From the NCBI RefSeq assembly GCF_003385775.1, contig NZ_QRDP01000004.1:1411763-1475762 (forward strand): DNA of 64,000 bases, given 5' to 3'. Origin of the DNA: Parasphingopyxis lamellibrachiae. Lineage in GTDB: Bacteria > Pseudomonadota > Alphaproteobacteria > Sphingomonadales > Sphingomonadaceae. The translations under genes were made by a program, and so were the position numbers. This document shows, one piece after another, positions 33,737 through 44,577 of the stretch. Within the stretch, counting starts at the first letter, position 1, and every line of letters starts with the position of its first letter. The notes beneath the pieces were generated by a model. It saw only the letters and a program-made list of their open reading frames with translations. It made no database searches and was not told the origin of the DNA.

Positions 33737-35392
33737 TTATTGGTTGTTCTGACGGTTCAGAAACTGCGGAATGTCGAGCGAATCGCGATCGCCGCCGGAG
33801 GCCGCTTTCTTCTCTCCGCTATCCACCTTGGCCGCGCCGCGCGCGATGTTAGACATCCGCTCGAACAAGGTTCCGCCCGAACGAGCCGGCTTGGCCGCAG
33901 GGGCCTCTTTCGCAGCGCCTTCCTCTGAAATCCATTTGCTGGAAGCGGGGACCGCTTCCTTGTCGGGCGTATCCGACGAGGACACGATATTGCCGGCATC
34001 GAGCAAAAGCTCGTCTTCATCTGCATCGGCCGCCGCCTGAGCGTCTGCCGACATCTGGCGCGGCTCTTCGCCCGCCGCGCGAACCGTGAAGGTAGGCCTG
34101 GTGCGTACTGGCGTCCGTTCGGATACAATCGGCGCCGTATCGTCGAATACCAGCGTCGCCGGTTCAGCCTCTGCTTCGGCAGGCGTTTCCGGAGCAGCCT
34201 CTTCGGCAACAGCTTCGACCTCTGCCGCATTGTCTTCGGCCGCAATTTCTTCGATTTCCGGCTCGGCCGGTTCGGCGATCTCCGGTTCATCCTTTGCAAG
34301 CGGAGCCATCTCTTCAACCGTCTCTTCGACCTGCTCGGCTGTTTCGGGCTCTGCTTCCTCTGCCTTGTCGCGAGCTGACGGGAAGGTGAACACCTTCGCA
34401 GGCAGCGGCTTGGCTTCGCCACCGGCTTCGGCCTCGATACCGGTCGCCACGACCGAAACCCTCAACTTGCCCTCCAGATCGTCATTGAACGCCGAACCCC
34501 AGATGATGTTCGCATCGGGATCGACCAGTTCCTTGATATGGTTGGCCGCTTCGTCGACTTCCATCAGGCGCATATCCTCGCCGCCGGTGATCGAGATGAT
34601 AACGCCCTTCGCACCCTGCATCGAAACACCATCGAGCAGCGGGTTGGCGATTGCTTTTTCGGCAGCTTCGCGGGCGCGATTATCCCCCTCGGCTTCGCCG
34701 GTACCCATCATCGCCTTACCCATTTCTTCCATCACGGAGCGGACATCGGCAAAGTCGAGATTGATCAGGCCGGGCATAACCATCAGGTCGGTGATCCCGC
34801 GCACACCCTGCTGGAGAACCTCGTCGGCCATTTTGAACGCGTCCTTGAACGTCGTGTCTGGGTTGGCGATCAAGAACAGATTCTGGTTGGGGATGACGAT
34901 CAGCGTATCGACATGCTTTTGCAGTTCTTCGATGCCGGAATCGGCCGATTTGGACCGGCGCGAGCCTTCAAAACTGAACGGCTTCGTAACGACGCCAACC
35001 GTAAGAATGCCTTTTTTGCGGGCCGCTTCGGCAATTACCGGAGCAGCGCCAGTACCCGTGCCGCCGCCCATGCCGGCGGCGATGAAGCACATGTGCGAGC
35101 CATCGAGCGCATCGTCTATCGAGGCAAGCGTTTCCTCCGCTGCGGCGCGGCCGATTTCCGGACGCGATCCGGCACCGAGGCCCTCGGTGATCTTCGGTCC
35201 GAGCTGAATGCGCGTGTCCGCATCGCTGTGGTTGAGTGCCTGAGCGTCGGTATTGGCAACGATGAAATCGACGCCCTGCACGTCCGCATCGATCATGTTG
35301 GCAATCGCATTCCCGCCAGCGCCACCGACACCGATCACGGTGATTTTCGGGCGTAATTCGCTAACTTCAGTACGGGTGAATTCGATGCTCAT
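33737..35392 (-). CDS. ftsZ: Cell division GTPase FtsZ
   Basis: A 551-residue tubulin homologue forming the Z ring. The GTPase core (about 1-320) has the signature [10 protein letters not shown], preceded by GVGGAGGNA, and the T7-loop [12 protein letters not shown] very long acidic, Ala/Glu-rich linker (about 325-530) follows, and the C-terminal FtsA-binding peptide is [10 protein letters not shown]. coli FtsZ has 383 residues, so the linker is the difference, as often in alphaproteobacteria. ATG 35392 has AAGGGGGAGA upstream. It is the last gene of the dcw cluster, separated from ftsA by 122 bases that probably carry its own promoter. Confidence 0.98.
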   Translation of the reverse strand: MSIEFTRTEVSELRPKITVIGVGGAGGNAIANMIDADVQGVDFIVANTDAQALNHSDADTRIQLGPKITEGLGAGSRPEIGRAAAEETLASIDDALDGSHMCFIAAGMGGGTGTGAAPVIAEAARKKGILTVGVVTKPFSFEGSRRSKSADSGIEELQKHVDTLIVIPNQNLFLIANPDTTFKDAFKMADEVLQQGVRGITDLMVMPGLINLDFADVRSVMEEMGKAMMGTGEAEGDNRAREAAEKAIANPLLDGVSMQGAKGVIISITGGEDMRLMEVDEAANHIKELVDPDANIIWGSAFNDDLEGKLRVSVVATGIEAEAGGEAKPLPAKVFTFPSARDKAEEAEPETAEQVEETVEEMAPLAKDEPEIAEPAEPEIEEIAAEDNAAEVEAVAEEAAPETPAEAEAEPATLVFDDTAPIVSERTPVRTRPTFTVRAAGEEPRQMSADAQAAADADEDELLLDAGNIVSSSDTPDKEAVPASSKWISEEGAAKEAPAAKPARSGGTLFERMSNIARGAAKVDSGEKKAASGGDRDSLDIPQFLNRQNNQ

Positions 35393-35456
35393 GACTTGGT
35401 CTCCCCCTTGCGATTTCGCATCCTGATCAGAGTGTTAACCTTTACTACAACAGAAT

Positions 35457-35491
35457 GACTCGGCGAAGCCAGCGAAAAAGTGGTGCGACTC
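35457..35491. promoter_or_regulatory. Pair of GANTC sites (CcrM-type) upstream of ftsZ
   Basis: GACTC at 35457-35461 and 35487-35491, spaced by 30 bases in the ftsA-ftsZ gap. In Caulobacter, CcrM methylation of GANTC sites is needed for normal ftsZ transcription. Whether this organism has that control is inferred, not shown. Confidence 0.45.
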
Positions 35492-35514
35492 GTGGATAAA
35501 GCTCGCTTTATCGC

Positions 35515-36774
35515 TCAATACTCACTCTTGAACGCGGTCATGAATCGGCTCCACAGTCCGCTTTTCGCCGTTCGGTGCACAAGCTGCGCCTCATCCTGCA
35601 TGACCCGCAGGTCCACCGGCCCCTCGGCCGCGAACCTGGCAAGCCCGGCAAGCGTCGCAAAAGCCGGTCCCGAATGCGCTTCCGGCAACCCGGCGAGCGC
35701 TATCGGCCGGCCCGTCCGCACGGTCCGTCCAAGCGCCCCTTGTGCAAAATCGGCTATGCCTTTCAGCTCGGCACCGCCGCCGGTCAGCACCACCTGTCGG
35801 CCGACCGGGCCGGCAAAGCCCATCGCGTCCAGAGCCTTGCCGACTTCCGCCATAAGGTCTTCGAGCCGTTCGCGGATGACGGCGATCAGCTGGGCGCGGG
35901 TAATACGCGGCGTATCGCTGCTTTCCTCATCGGAATTGCCCGTGATGTCGATCATGTCATGATTGTCGCGCGGGCTGGTTGTGGCGGAGCCATGGAAACA
36001 CTTGATCCGTTCCGCCTGGGCCCGCGGCATTGCAAACTGGGTTGCAACGGCATCGGTGATGTCGGCTGCGCCAATCGGAATGGACGTCAGCCCGACGAGC
36101 ATCCCGCCCGCGAAAAGCGAAACATTGGTGACCCCGGCGCCAAGTTCGACCAGCGCCACGCCAAGCTCGCGCTCCTCTTCGCTGAGACAGGCATAACCGG
36201 TGGCGACCGGCGAAGCGACGATGCCCTCAACGCCGAGATAGGCGCTGCGCACACAATGATCGAGATTGCGCATTGGCGAACGTTCGGTCAGCACGGCATG
36301 GATGTCGACGCCGAGCTGATCGGCATGGAGACCGAGCGGATTCTTGACGCCTTCGAGCCCATCCAGCGTATACAGCGTCGGATGGGCATGGAGAATTTCC
36401 ATGTCTTCGGGGTCAATCGCATTGAGTCCGGCTATATGCAGGTCGCGAATATGCGCATCTTCGATCCGATAACCACCGAGATCGGCTTCGATCGTGGTGA
36501 CCTTGCTGACCAGGCCACCGGCAGAAAAGCCGACCCAGGCGCTGTCGATATTGATCCCGGCTATACGTTCTGCCTGTTCGACCGCAGCGCGGATCGCCGC
36601 CTCGGTCTGTTCCATATCGGCGATATAGCCGCGGCGGATTCCTCGGCTTTCGCGCTGGCCGGTGCCCAGCACCTGCAAATCGCTGCCTTCGGGATTGCGG
36701 ACGATCATCGCGCAGATCTTTGAAGACCCGATATCGAGCACGGTGATCAGATTGTCGTTGCGGCCCTGTGCCAT
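35515..36774 (-). CDS. ftsA: Cell division protein FtsA
   Basis: A 419-residue actin-like ATPase that anchors FtsZ to the membrane. The phosphate-1 motif is VLDIGSSKICAMI (about 10-22). The 1C domain, phosphate-2 (ELGAGVTNVSLFAGG) and adenosine (VVLTGGGAELKGI) motifs follow in order. The C-terminal amphipathic membrane helix is SGLWSRFMTAFKSEY. It lies 18 bases after ftsQ. Confidence 0.97.
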   Translation of the reverse strand: MAQGRNDNLITVLDIGSSKICAMIVRNPEGSDLQVLGTGQRESRGIRRGYIADMEQTEAAIRAAVEQAERIAGINIDSAWVGFSAGGLVSKVTTIEADLGGYRIEDAHIRDLHIAGLNAIDPEDMEILHAHPTLYTLDGLEGVKNPLGLHADQLGVDIHAVLTERSPMRNLDHCVRSAYLGVEGIVASPVATGYACLSEEERELGVALVELGAGVTNVSLFAGGMLVGLTSIPIGAADITDAVATQFAMPRAQAERIKCFHGSATTSPRDNHDMIDITGNSDEESSDTPRITRAQLIAVIRERLEDLMAEVGKALDAMGFAGPVGRQVVLTGGGAELKGIADFAQGALGRTVRTGRPIALAGLPEAHSGPAFATLAGLARFAAEGPVDLRVMQDEAQLVHRTAKSGLWSRFMTAFKSEY

Positions 36775-36792
36775 AGTCCCCGTTCCCCCTGT

Positions 36793-37710
36793 TCAGATCG
36801 TATCGGAATCCGCGCTGTCATCGGATTGCGCCGGCGCGGCTTCGGCCTCGCGCGCGACGCGCACGACGAAGCGATCGGGCACCCGCATGTCGAAGCGGCG
36901 AAAACCCTCGCCCAACAATCCGTTCTGGCTGTCCATCCGCGCAAAATTCAGCAGCGCCCGGCCGGCATCTTCTTCGCCTTCCGGCAAGGCCAGCGTCTCG
37001 CCCGACTGGAAGCGCAGATCCCAGCGCCGGTTGCCGACCCATGTCGCACCAGACAGCATCGGGCGCAGTGCGGGTGCGCGATCCATCAGCAGTTCGAAAC
37101 TGGCAACCTGGCGATTGGCGGCCGGGCCAATGATGAGCGGCAGGTCCGGCATCGCATCGAGCGCCACTTCCTCAAGCACCTCGCCCTCGCTGTCGACGAG
37201 ATAGAGCGTCTGGTCATGCTGCCAGATTGCCGTCGGCGTGCGTTCGGTAATCGAAACGACGAGCGTATCGGGCAGGCGGCGCGTCACGCGGGCCGACTGG
37301 ACCCACTGGAACGCTTCCACCCGCGCGCGGATCGCGGCGATATCGACATTGGGCATGGCCATGGATGGCTGATCGAGCGCGACGGCATATACGGGCAGGC
37401 GCTCCATCTGGTCGATCCCCTGGATCTCCACACGCTCGACCGTAAAGCCGAGACGGCCGACGCCTTCACCCAGCTGCCATGCGGCGAGCTGCGGCAGACG
37501 CAGGATCATCGCCGCGCCGATCACCAGCGTTGCCAGAAGGGCAATCACCATCCAGCCTCCGGTACGGCGGATCGTGTCTTCCTGCATCGGAAGAACCGTG
37601 GCGAGCTGCGCAGACATGGGCTGGCGCTGCGCTTTCCTGGCCGGTTTGCGTTTTACGGTGGCACGCTTCTTGGGCGCAGCTGTCCGGCGTGGTTTTCGGG
37701 TCTGGCTCAT
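36793..37710 (-). CDS. ftsQ: Cell division protein FtsQ
   Basis: A 305-residue bitopic divisome protein. A very basic cytoplasmic tail (about 1-50, many Lys/Arg), one helix (WMVIALLATLVIGAAMILRL, about 53-72), a POTRA domain (GFTVERVEIQGIDQM onward) and the FtsQ beta domain follow. ATG overlaps the ddl stop by 4 bases. It links FtsL/FtsB with the divisome. The length is at the upper end of the usual range owing to the basic tail. Confidence 0.94.
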   Translation of the reverse strand: MSQTRKPRRTAAPKKRATVKRKPARKAQRQPMSAQLATVLPMQEDTIRRTGGWMVIALLATLVIGAAMILRLPQLAAWQLGEGVGRLGFTVERVEIQGIDQMERLPVYAVALDQPSMAMPNVDIAAIRARVEAFQWVQSARVTRRLPDTLVVSITERTPTAIWQHDQTLYLVDSEGEVLEEVALDAMPDLPLIIGPAANRQVASFELLMDRAPALRPMLSGATWVGNRRWDLRFQSGETLALPEGEEDAGRALLNFARMDSQNGLLGEGFRRFDMRVPDRFVVRVAREAEAAPAQSDDSADSDTI

Positions 37711-38627
37711 AAGGCTTCCTCCACTATCCGCTGGACGAGCTCGGCATAGCTCAGTCCGACATGTTTGGCCTGTTCGGGCACGAGGCTGAGCGGCGTCATC
37801 CCCGGCTGGGTGTTGACCTCGAGCAGGAACAATCCGTCCACGCCTTTGGTGTCATCCCAGCGATAATCCGAGCGGCTGGTGCCGCGGCATCCGAGCAGCC
37901 GGTGCGCCTTGAGCGCGATCTCCCTGCAGAGCCCGGCAATGTCGTCGGGAACGTCCGCCGGGCAGATATGCTCGGTCATGCCGTCGGTATATTTCGCATC
38001 ATAATCGTAGAAGCCGCTTTTCGGCACGAGCTCAGTCACAGCAAGGGCTTCGTCGCCGATCACCGCCGTTGTCAGTTCGCGCCCGCGAATGAAGGGTTCG
38101 GCGAGCAGGGTCTCGAACTCCTGCCAGGGTCCGACCGTATCTCGGCCGATCGGCGAACCGTAATTGCTCTCATCGTTTACAATCGCGACACCGACCGAGG
38201 AGCCTTCATTGACCGGCTTCAGAACATAGGGCCGCGGCATCGGGTCTGCCGTGTACAGGCTTTCGCTCTCGACGATCAGCCCGCCGGGCATGGGAATGCC
38301 GTGCGGCATCAGCACTTGTTTGGTCAGCACCTTGTCGATCGCAACAACCGAGGTCGCCATACCCGAATGGGTATAGGGAATCTGCATCAGATCGAGCATG
38401 CCCTGCACCGATCCGTCTTCGCCGGGTGTACCGTGCAGCGCGTTGAACACGATGTCGGGCTTCACACCGTCCAGTACCAGCGCGATATTGCGATCCATAT
38501 CGACGCGCGTCACCCTGTGGCCCAGACTTTCAAGCGCATCGGCAATGCCCTCTCCGCTCATCAGCGAAACCTCGCGCTCGGCAGACCAGCCGCCCATCAG
38601 AACCGCGATATGAAGCTTGCCCGTCAT
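37707..38627 (-). CDS. ddl: D-alanine--D-alanine ligase
   Basis: A 306-residue ATP-grasp ligase. The N-terminal MGGWSAEREVSLMSG and KPVNEGSSVGV (ATP-binding lysine loop), CRGTSRSDYRWD and FLLEVNTQPGMTP are all present. It makes the D-Ala-D-Ala dipeptide for MurF. Start 38627 (MTGKLHIAV) is chosen because its ATGA overlaps the murB stop and it gives the normal N-terminus; the frame extends 10 codons upstream. Confidence 0.96.
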   Translation of the reverse strand: MTGKLHIAVLMGGWSAEREVSLMSGEGIADALESLGHRVTRVDMDRNIALVLDGVKPDIVFNALHGTPGEDGSVQGMLDLMQIPYTHSGMATSVVAIDKVLTKQVLMPHGIPMPGGLIVESESLYTADPMPRPYVLKPVNEGSSVGVAIVNDESNYGSPIGRDTVGPWQEFETLLAEPFIRGRELTTAVIGDEALAVTELVPKSGFYDYDAKYTDGMTEHICPADVPDDIAGLCREIALKAHRLLGCRGTSRSDYRWDDTKGVDGLFLLEVNTQPGMTPLSLVPEQAKHVGLSYAELVQRIVEEAL

Positions 38628-39532
38628 TCGGCATCTCCCACGCGCTGGATTTCCCATTCAAGCTCGACACCCGAATGCTCGAAAACCCGGCGGCGAACCT
38701 CATCGCCCAGAGCTTCGATATCGGCAGCCGTCGCCCCGCCGATATTGAGCAGAAAGTTGGTGTGTTTTTCGGAAACCTGGGCGCCGCCGATCGTTAGTCC
38801 GCGACATCCGGCAGCATCCACGAGCTGCCACGCCTTCCCGCCGGGCGGGTTTTTGAAGGTCGAGCCGCCGGTGCGCGAACGCAGCGGTTGGGAGGCCTCG
38901 CGCTCGGCCGCGATCCTCTCCATTTCGGCACCGATCGTTTCGGGATCGCCCGGCACGCCTTCGAACAGCGCCTCGACAATAATAGCGCCGGCCGGAACGG
39001 CAGAATGGCGATAGCTGTATTCGAACCGCTCGAGCGGCCAGACCTCGACCGTGCCGTCCCGCATCACCAATGTCGCCTCGACGAGTATGTCTTGCGCTTC
39101 GCGGCCGTAAGCTCCGGCGTTCATCCGCACCGCGCCACCCGCTGTACCTGGTATGCCGCGCAGGAACTCAAGGCCCGCGATCCCGGCATCGCGCGCCTTG
39201 CTGGCAACCGTAATGCCCATGGCCGCACCGCCGGCGCGAACGCGATTGCCCTCTTCGATGGTGATTTCGGCAAAGCTCTTCGGCAGACGCACAACCACGC
39301 CCCGAACACCACCGTCGCGTACGATGAGATTGGAGCCCACGCCAACCGCCAGCACGGAAATGGCGGGATCGAGCTGGCTCAGAAACTGGGACAGGTCTTC
39401 GACATCCGTCGGGCGAACCAGCCATTCCGCGGGACCGCCGCAGCGGAACCAGATGAAATCGGCCAGGCTGCCGCCACGTTTCACCGTGCCCTCGAGCGGA
39501 GGAACGCCGGTGCAGGTGTCCGTCATGTTCAT
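38624..39532 (-). CDS. murB: UDP-N-acetylmuramate dehydrogenase
   Basis: A 302-residue FAD enzyme that reduces UDP-GlcNAc-enolpyruvate to UDP-MurNAc. FAD-binding segments [20 protein letters not shown] and [18 protein letters not shown] are clear; the proton donor Ser lies in GGSTFKNP and the C-terminal catalytic Glu in SGVELEWEI. It is a type II-style enzyme by length. Start 39532 overlaps the murC stop (ATGA); ATG 39526 is two codons later. Confidence 0.96.
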   Translation of the reverse strand: MNMTDTCTGVPPLEGTVKRGGSLADFIWFRCGGPAEWLVRPTDVEDLSQFLSQLDPAISVLAVGVGSNLIVRDGGVRGVVVRLPKSFAEITIEEGNRVRAGGAAMGITVASKARDAGIAGLEFLRGIPGTAGGAVRMNAGAYGREAQDILVEATLVMRDGTVEVWPLERFEYSYRHSAVPAGAIIVEALFEGVPGDPETIGAEMERIAAEREASQPLRSRTGGSTFKNPPGGKAWQLVDAAGCRGLTIGGAQVSEKHTNFLLNIGGATAADIEALGDEVRRRVFEHSGVELEWEIQRVGDAE

Positions 39533-40935
39533 GCGCGCACCTCCCCAATATTGTCGGCCAGCCGGGCCGCCCATCGGGTAATGTCGCCCGCCCCAAGGCA
39601 GATGATCATGTCGCCGCTTGCGATCGCTTCAGCGAGCGCCCCCGCCAGTTCGGCTTCATCGGCAATCGCTTGTACCGAACGGTGGCCCCGTTCTTTGAGG
39701 CCATTGACCAGCGTGTCGGCTGAAATCCCCTCAATCGGCTCCTCGCCAGCGGCATAGACCGGGGTCACGAAAACGGAATCGGCATCGTTGCAGGCAATTT
39801 CGAAATCGGCGAGCAGGTCGCGCAGGCGCGTAAAACGATGCGGCTGGACAACCGCGAACACACGGCCCGCACTGCCCTCGCGCGCTGCCGCCAGTGCCGC
39901 TTTGATTTCCACCGGATGATGGCCATAATCGTCGATCACCGCCACGCCATCGATCTCGCCGACCTTGGTGAAGCGCCGCTTCACCCCACCGAATGCGGCA
40001 AAACCCTTCGCGATCACTGCGTCGTCGATGCCAAGCTCCAACGCCGCACCGATCGCGGCCAGCGCATTCTGCACATTGTGGCGGCCCGCCATCGGGAGAT
40101 AGATGCCGTCTATCCGGCGAGACTCCCCGTCCCGATCCCGCACCACGACATCGAAGCGATTGCCGCCATTTTCCGCTTCGATATTTTCGGCCCGGATATC
40201 CGCCTGGGCGGTGAAGCCATAGGTAACGATCCGGCGGTCGCGGACGCGCGGAATAATCGCCTGCACCTCTGGGTGGTCGAGGCACAGCAGGGCCACACCG
40301 TAAAAGGGCACATTCTCTACAAATTCGACAAAGGCGTCCTTGACCGCGTCGAACGAGCCATAATGGTCGAGATGTTCCGGATCGATATTGGTGACGACGG
40401 CGATCGTGCCATCGAGCCTGAGGAAACTGCCATCGCTTTCATCGGCTTCGACGACCATCCAGTCGCCCTCGCCGACCCGCGCATTGGCACCATAAGCATT
40501 GATGATACCGCCATTGATTACCGTCGGATCCAGCTCGCCGGCATCCAGCATCGCGGCGACCAGCGAGGTTGTCGTCGTCTTGCCGTGGGTACCGGCTATC
40601 GCAACGGTTGCTTTCAGCTTCATCAGCTCGGCCAACATCTCGGCCCGGCGGACGACCGGGATGCGCCGCTCAAGCGCGCTTTCGACTTCTGGGTTGCCGC
40701 GCTGAATCGCAGTCGAGGTTACCACCACCGCCGCATCGCCCAGATTTTCTGGGCTATGGCCGACAAACACGGTCATGCCCTTTTCGCGCAACGCTTCCAC
40801 GGCCGGGCCTTCGGCGATGTCAGACCCCTGCACCGTATAACCGAGATTGTGCATCACGCGGGCAATACCCGACATGCCGATGCCGCCTATCCCGATGAAA
40901 TGGATGATTCCGATATCGGTTCCGAATCCGTGCAT
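39529..40935 (-). CDS. murC: UDP-N-acetylmuramate--L-alanine ligase
   Basis: A 468-residue Mur ligase adding the first amino acid of the stem peptide. The N-terminal [15 protein letters not shown] binds UDP-MurNAc, [14 protein letters not shown] is the ATP P-loop, and [10 protein letters not shown] plus [10 protein letters not shown] mark the central and C-terminal domains. The start shares one base with the murG stop (TGATG). Confidence 0.97.
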   Translation of the reverse strand: MHGFGTDIGIIHFIGIGGIGMSGIARVMHNLGYTVQGSDIAEGPAVEALREKGMTVFVGHSPENLGDAAVVVTSTAIQRGNPEVESALERRIPVVRRAEMLAELMKLKATVAIAGTHGKTTTTSLVAAMLDAGELDPTVINGGIINAYGANARVGEGDWMVVEADESDGSFLRLDGTIAVVTNIDPEHLDHYGSFDAVKDAFVEFVENVPFYGVALLCLDHPEVQAIIPRVRDRRIVTYGFTAQADIRAENIEAENGGNRFDVVVRDRDGESRRIDGIYLPMAGRHNVQNALAAIGAALELGIDDAVIAKGFAAFGGVKRRFTKVGEIDGVAVIDDYGHHPVEIKAALAAAREGSAGRVFAVVQPHRFTRLRDLLADFEIACNDADSVFVTPVYAAGEEPIEGISADTLVNGLKERGHRSVQAIADEAELAGALAEAIASGDMIICLGAGDITRWAARLADNIGEVRA

Positions 40936-42095
40936 CAGGACGCTCCCTGCACTGCTGTGCGCAGGCCGGAAGGCTGGCCAGCCGGTATCGCTTCGCCGCC
41001 CAGCCCCTGACCGAGCCGTTCGACAAGATCGGCAAGATCGCGCGTGGCGTTGGGATATCCGGCATTGCGTGCGCGCCCGGCAGCATTCATCAGCGCTTCC
41101 GGTTCAAGGCCGAGCTTCTGCATCTGCTTGGCCAGTTCGGCCGGGGTAAAATGGCTCTGCTTGATCACCCGCGCGCCGCCGCTGGCCTCCATCTCGCGCG
41201 CATTGGCGGTCTGGTGATCATCGGTGGCGATCGGCAGCGGAACGAGAATCGCCGGACGACCCGCGGTAGTAAGCTCGGCTATTGTCGAGGCCCCTGCGCG
41301 CGCAATCACGATATGCGCCCAGCCAAGCCGCTCAGGCAGGTCCGGCAGATAGGTGGCGAGATCCGCCGGGATTGCGAGATCGGCGTACCGATCCCGCACG
41401 CGTTCGATATCTTCCTCGCGACATTGCTGGGTAACCTGCATGCGGCGGCGGAAGGACAAGGGGAGCAAGGCCAGCCCGTCGGGCACGACATTGGAGAGGA
41501 TGCTCGCCCCCTGGCTGCCGCCGGTCACCAGAACCCGGAAAATTCCCTCCTCGCTGAGCGCGGGAAAAGGCTGAGAACGCAGGATCGAAACCTCTTCGCG
41601 GACCGGATTGCCGATTAGATGGGTCTTGCCCAGATATTTGTCCTTGAGGCGGCCCACCTGCTTATAGGCGGCGGCGATCGCATCGACTTGGCTGGCAAGC
41701 AGACGGTTGACGCGGCCGAGCACCGCATTCTGCTCATGCACGGCGCAGGGAATATCGTCCTTGAGCGCGGCGAGCACGGCGGGCAGCGCCGGATAACCGC
41801 CAAAACCGATAACCGCTTCCGGGTTGAAGCTTTCGTAAAGCCGCCGTGCCATCGCCCGGCCGCGCCAGATATTCTGCGCCGCGGCAAACCAGCCGAGCGG
41901 GTTTTTCGTGAAGCGGCCGGCAGGCAGGATATGTTTCTCATCGCCTTCGAACGTGCCAGGAATCGCCGCGCCCCGTTCATCGGTGATCAGCGCGACATAA
42001 TGGCCACGCTTCTTGAGCTCGGTCGCCAACGCAAAGGCCGGGATGATATGCCCGCCCGTGCCGCCTGCTGCGAGAACGAAGTGCCTTTTGCCCAT
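40935..42095 (-). CDS. murG: UDP-GlcNAc:lipid I transferase MurG
   Basis: A 386-residue GT-B glycosyltransferase that converts lipid I to lipid II on the inner face of the membrane. Motifs: [16 protein letters not shown] (N-terminal G-loop), [16 protein letters not shown], and the C-terminal donor site [20 protein letters not shown]. The start shares one base with the ftsW stop (TGATG). The C-terminal 20 residues extend beyond the usual fold. Confidence 0.97.
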   Translation of the reverse strand: MGKRHFVLAAGGTGGHIIPAFALATELKKRGHYVALITDERGAAIPGTFEGDEKHILPAGRFTKNPLGWFAAAQNIWRGRAMARRLYESFNPEAVIGFGGYPALPAVLAALKDDIPCAVHEQNAVLGRVNRLLASQVDAIAAAYKQVGRLKDKYLGKTHLIGNPVREEVSILRSQPFPALSEEGIFRVLVTGGSQGASILSNVVPDGLALLPLSFRRRMQVTQQCREEDIERVRDRYADLAIPADLATYLPDLPERLGWAHIVIARAGASTIAELTTAGRPAILVPLPIATDDHQTANAREMEASGGARVIKQSHFTPAELAKQMQKLGLEPEALMNAAGRARNAGYPNATRDLADLVERLGQGLGGEAIPAGQPSGLRTAVQGAS

Positions 42096-43303
42096 CAGAG
42101 CCTCTTGTCCAAAGCGGGAAGATGCGGATTGCGCCGGGTAAAGGCGAGCAACAGGCCGAAGCCGATCGACAGCGCGATAATCGACGATCCGCCATAGGAA
42201 ATGAAGGGCAATGTCATGCCCTTGGAGGGTGCCATATCGAGATTTACTGCCATGTTAATGAGCGCCTGAATGGCGAATTGGGTGGCAAGGCCGGCGGCCG
42301 CAAGTACATAGAAGATATTCTCTTCGTTGATCAGCTTCACAAAGACCCGCACCACGATCGCCCCGAAAAGCAGGGCGATGGCAAAACAGGCGACGAGACC
42401 GAATTCCTCGCCGATCACGGAGAAGATGTAATCGGTGTGGGGCTCGGGCAGGCGGTATTTCATTTCGCCGTCGCCCGGCCCGGTTCCGAAAAAACCGCCA
42501 TTGGTCAGCGTCCGCATCGCGTTGTCGACCTGATAGCTGTCGCCATCAGCGAAGAGGAAATTGTTGATCCGCGTCGTCGCCACCGGATAGAAAAAATAGG
42601 CGGCGGCAAGACCGCCAACGCCGAGCGCGGAAAGCCCGCCAAGCAGCTTGGTCGACACGCCCGAAATCATCAGCATCACGATCCAGACCGAACCGAAAAT
42701 CACCGTCTGGCCGAAATCGGGTTGCCGCATCAGCAGCAGCGCGATCACGCCGGTCACGATGGCCGTGGCGGGAACGACGGGCAGCGTATGATCCTGCGTC
42801 ACGCGCAGGGAAAGCAACCAGGCGATCGCGACGATGAAGAAGGGCTTGAGGAATTCCGAAGGCTGGAGCGTGGCCATGCCATAACCGATCCAGCGCCGCG
42901 CGCCGTTCACTTCGTTTCCGAGAAACGGCACGAAAACCAGCAAGACGAAGAAACAGACCGCACCGGCAAGTGCGAAGCGCTTGGCCAGTTCCTTGGGCAT
43001 GGTCGAGATGACGAGCATGATCGGAATGCCGACGCTGAACCAGATGATCTGGCGATAGAAATAGTGAAGCTGCTGGAACTGAAAGCTGTCACCCGAATAG
43101 CGCTCGGCGGCGGCGGGCGATGCCGCGGCGACCGCGATCAGCCCGATCGAAATCAGGATCGTGACCAGCAGCAGCAGGACGCGGTCGATTTCCCAAAACC
43201 ACTCGCTGAGCGGGCCCTGATGGGAACGGCCGATATAATCGCCAAGCGGGCGGCGTCCGGTTTTCGCGATGCTGGCTTTCACGACGGTGGCCTCCATATT
43301 CAT
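42095..43303 (-). CDS. ftsW: Peptidoglycan glycosyltransferase FtsW
   Basis: A 402-residue SEDS protein with about 10 transmembrane helices. Conserved: GARRWIGYGMATLQPSEFLK, MRQPDFGQTVIF, PEPHTDYIFSVIGEEFG and the final MTLPFISYGGSSI. It polymerises septal glycan with FtsI. A polar N-terminal tail of 35 residues precedes the first helix. ATG 43303 overlaps the murD stop by 4 bases; ATG 43297 is an alternative. Confidence 0.97.
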   Translation of the reverse strand: MNMEATVVKASIAKTGRRPLGDYIGRSHQGPLSEWFWEIDRVLLLLVTILISIGLIAVAAASPAAAERYSGDSFQFQQLHYFYRQIIWFSVGIPIMLVISTMPKELAKRFALAGAVCFFVLLVFVPFLGNEVNGARRWIGYGMATLQPSEFLKPFFIVAIAWLLSLRVTQDHTLPVVPATAIVTGVIALLLMRQPDFGQTVIFGSVWIVMLMISGVSTKLLGGLSALGVGGLAAAYFFYPVATTRINNFLFADGDSYQVDNAMRTLTNGGFFGTGPGDGEMKYRLPEPHTDYIFSVIGEEFGLVACFAIALLFGAIVVRVFVKLINEENIFYVLAAAGLATQFAIQALINMAVNLDMAPSKGMTLPFISYGGSSIIALSIGFGLLLAFTRRNPHLPALDKRL

Positions 43304-44577
43304 GACAGCCCTCCAACTGCGGCGCGGAAATCGTCGCCACGTTCTTCAAAATCGCGATACTGGTCGAACGAAGCGCATGCCGGAGAGAGCAGCACCGTTT
43401 CTCCGGGCCGTGCGGCCTGGGCAGCGATCTGCACGGCCTGTCGTATCGTTCCACAATTACTGACCGGCATCCATGGCGTGAGCAGTTTTTCGAACGTGGC
43501 CGCCGTCTCGCCGACTGTGTAGGCCGCCCGCACATGGCCAAAATACGGTTCGCACGCATCAAGGTCATCCGCCTTCGCCCGGCCGCCCACTATCCAGTGG
43601 ATCGCCGGATAGGCGGCGAGCGCAGGCGCCGTCGATGTCGGGTTGGTCGCCTTGCTATCATTGATAAACAAGACGCCGCCCCGGTCTCCGACCCGTTCCA
43701 TACGGTGCGGCAATCCGGGGAATGTCCGCAGCGCTGCCTCGATCGCCTCTTCGCCTATGCCGAGCCGGCGCGCGGCGCTCATCGCGGCGATGGCGTTCTG
43801 GGCATTGTGCGGCCCCTGCAGCGCGGGCCAGTTGGACTGGTCCATGCACCCACCCGCTGAAATCTGCATGACGGCCCCTTCGGCCCCGGCGGCGATAGCC
43901 TGACTCGGCGCGTCGTCGATCGCGATGATCTTCGCATGGCCGGCCGACTGCATTTCAAACAGCCGGGCCTTGGATGCGGCATAGGCTTCGAAATTCTCGT
44001 AGCGATCGAGATGATCGGGCGTGACATTGAGCAGGATCGCGACATCGCAATCCAGGCTCTGGGTCAGGTCGATCTGGAAGGAAGAGAGTTCGAGGACATA
44101 AACGCCGCCCTCTTCCAGCTCCTGTTCGCCGAGGATCGGTTTGCCGATATTCCCGCCGAGCCGCACGGGGATGCCTGCGGTCTTGACGATATGGTGGATA
44201 AGCGCCGTCGTCGTCGATTTGCCGTTGGTCCCCGTGATGCCGACCACCCTGTGCGGCGGCAGTTCGGCGCGGGCCTGGGCGAACAGTTCGATATCGCCGA
44301 TCAGCGGCACCCCCGCTTCGCGCGCCTTTTGCGCAATGGGGTGCCGGTTTATCGGCACGCCGGGCGAAACCACGATGCCGTCGAACTTGCCAAGGTCCAT
44401 GCCGAGCGGGTCGGCCAGTCTTGCCTTGCCCTGCACCTGTTCCCGTGCTTCCTCGCGGTCGTCCCAGGCGACAAGGCTGGCGCTCGAATTCCACAGATAG
44501 TCGACGACCGAAAGCCCGGTCCGCGCGAGACCGAGCACCGCATAGCGTTTTCCGGCAAAGGCGCGCGCTGGCTTCAT
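43300..44577 (-). CDS. murD: UDP-MurNAc-L-alanine--D-glutamate ligase
   Basis: A 425-residue Mur ligase. The P-loop is [15 protein letters not shown], followed by [23 protein letters not shown] and [12 protein letters not shown] (central ATPase and C-terminal domain). It adds D-Glu to UDP-MurNAc-L-Ala. It overlaps mraY upstream and ftsW downstream by 4 bases each. Confidence 0.97.
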   Translation of the reverse strand: MKPARAFAGKRYAVLGLARTGLSVVDYLWNSSASLVAWDDREEAREQVQGKARLADPLGMDLGKFDGIVVSPGVPINRHPIAQKAREAGVPLIGDIELFAQARAELPPHRVVGITGTNGKSTTTALIHHIVKTAGIPVRLGGNIGKPILGEQELEEGGVYVLELSSFQIDLTQSLDCDVAILLNVTPDHLDRYENFEAYAASKARLFEMQSAGHAKIIAIDDAPSQAIAAGAEGAVMQISAGGCMDQSNWPALQGPHNAQNAIAAMSAARRLGIGEEAIEAALRTFPGLPHRMERVGDRGGVLFINDSKATNPTSTAPALAAYPAIHWIVGGRAKADDLDACEPYFGHVRAAYTVGETAATFEKLLTPWMPVSNCGTIRQAVQIAAQAARPGETVLLSPACASFDQYRDFEERGDDFRAAVGGLS

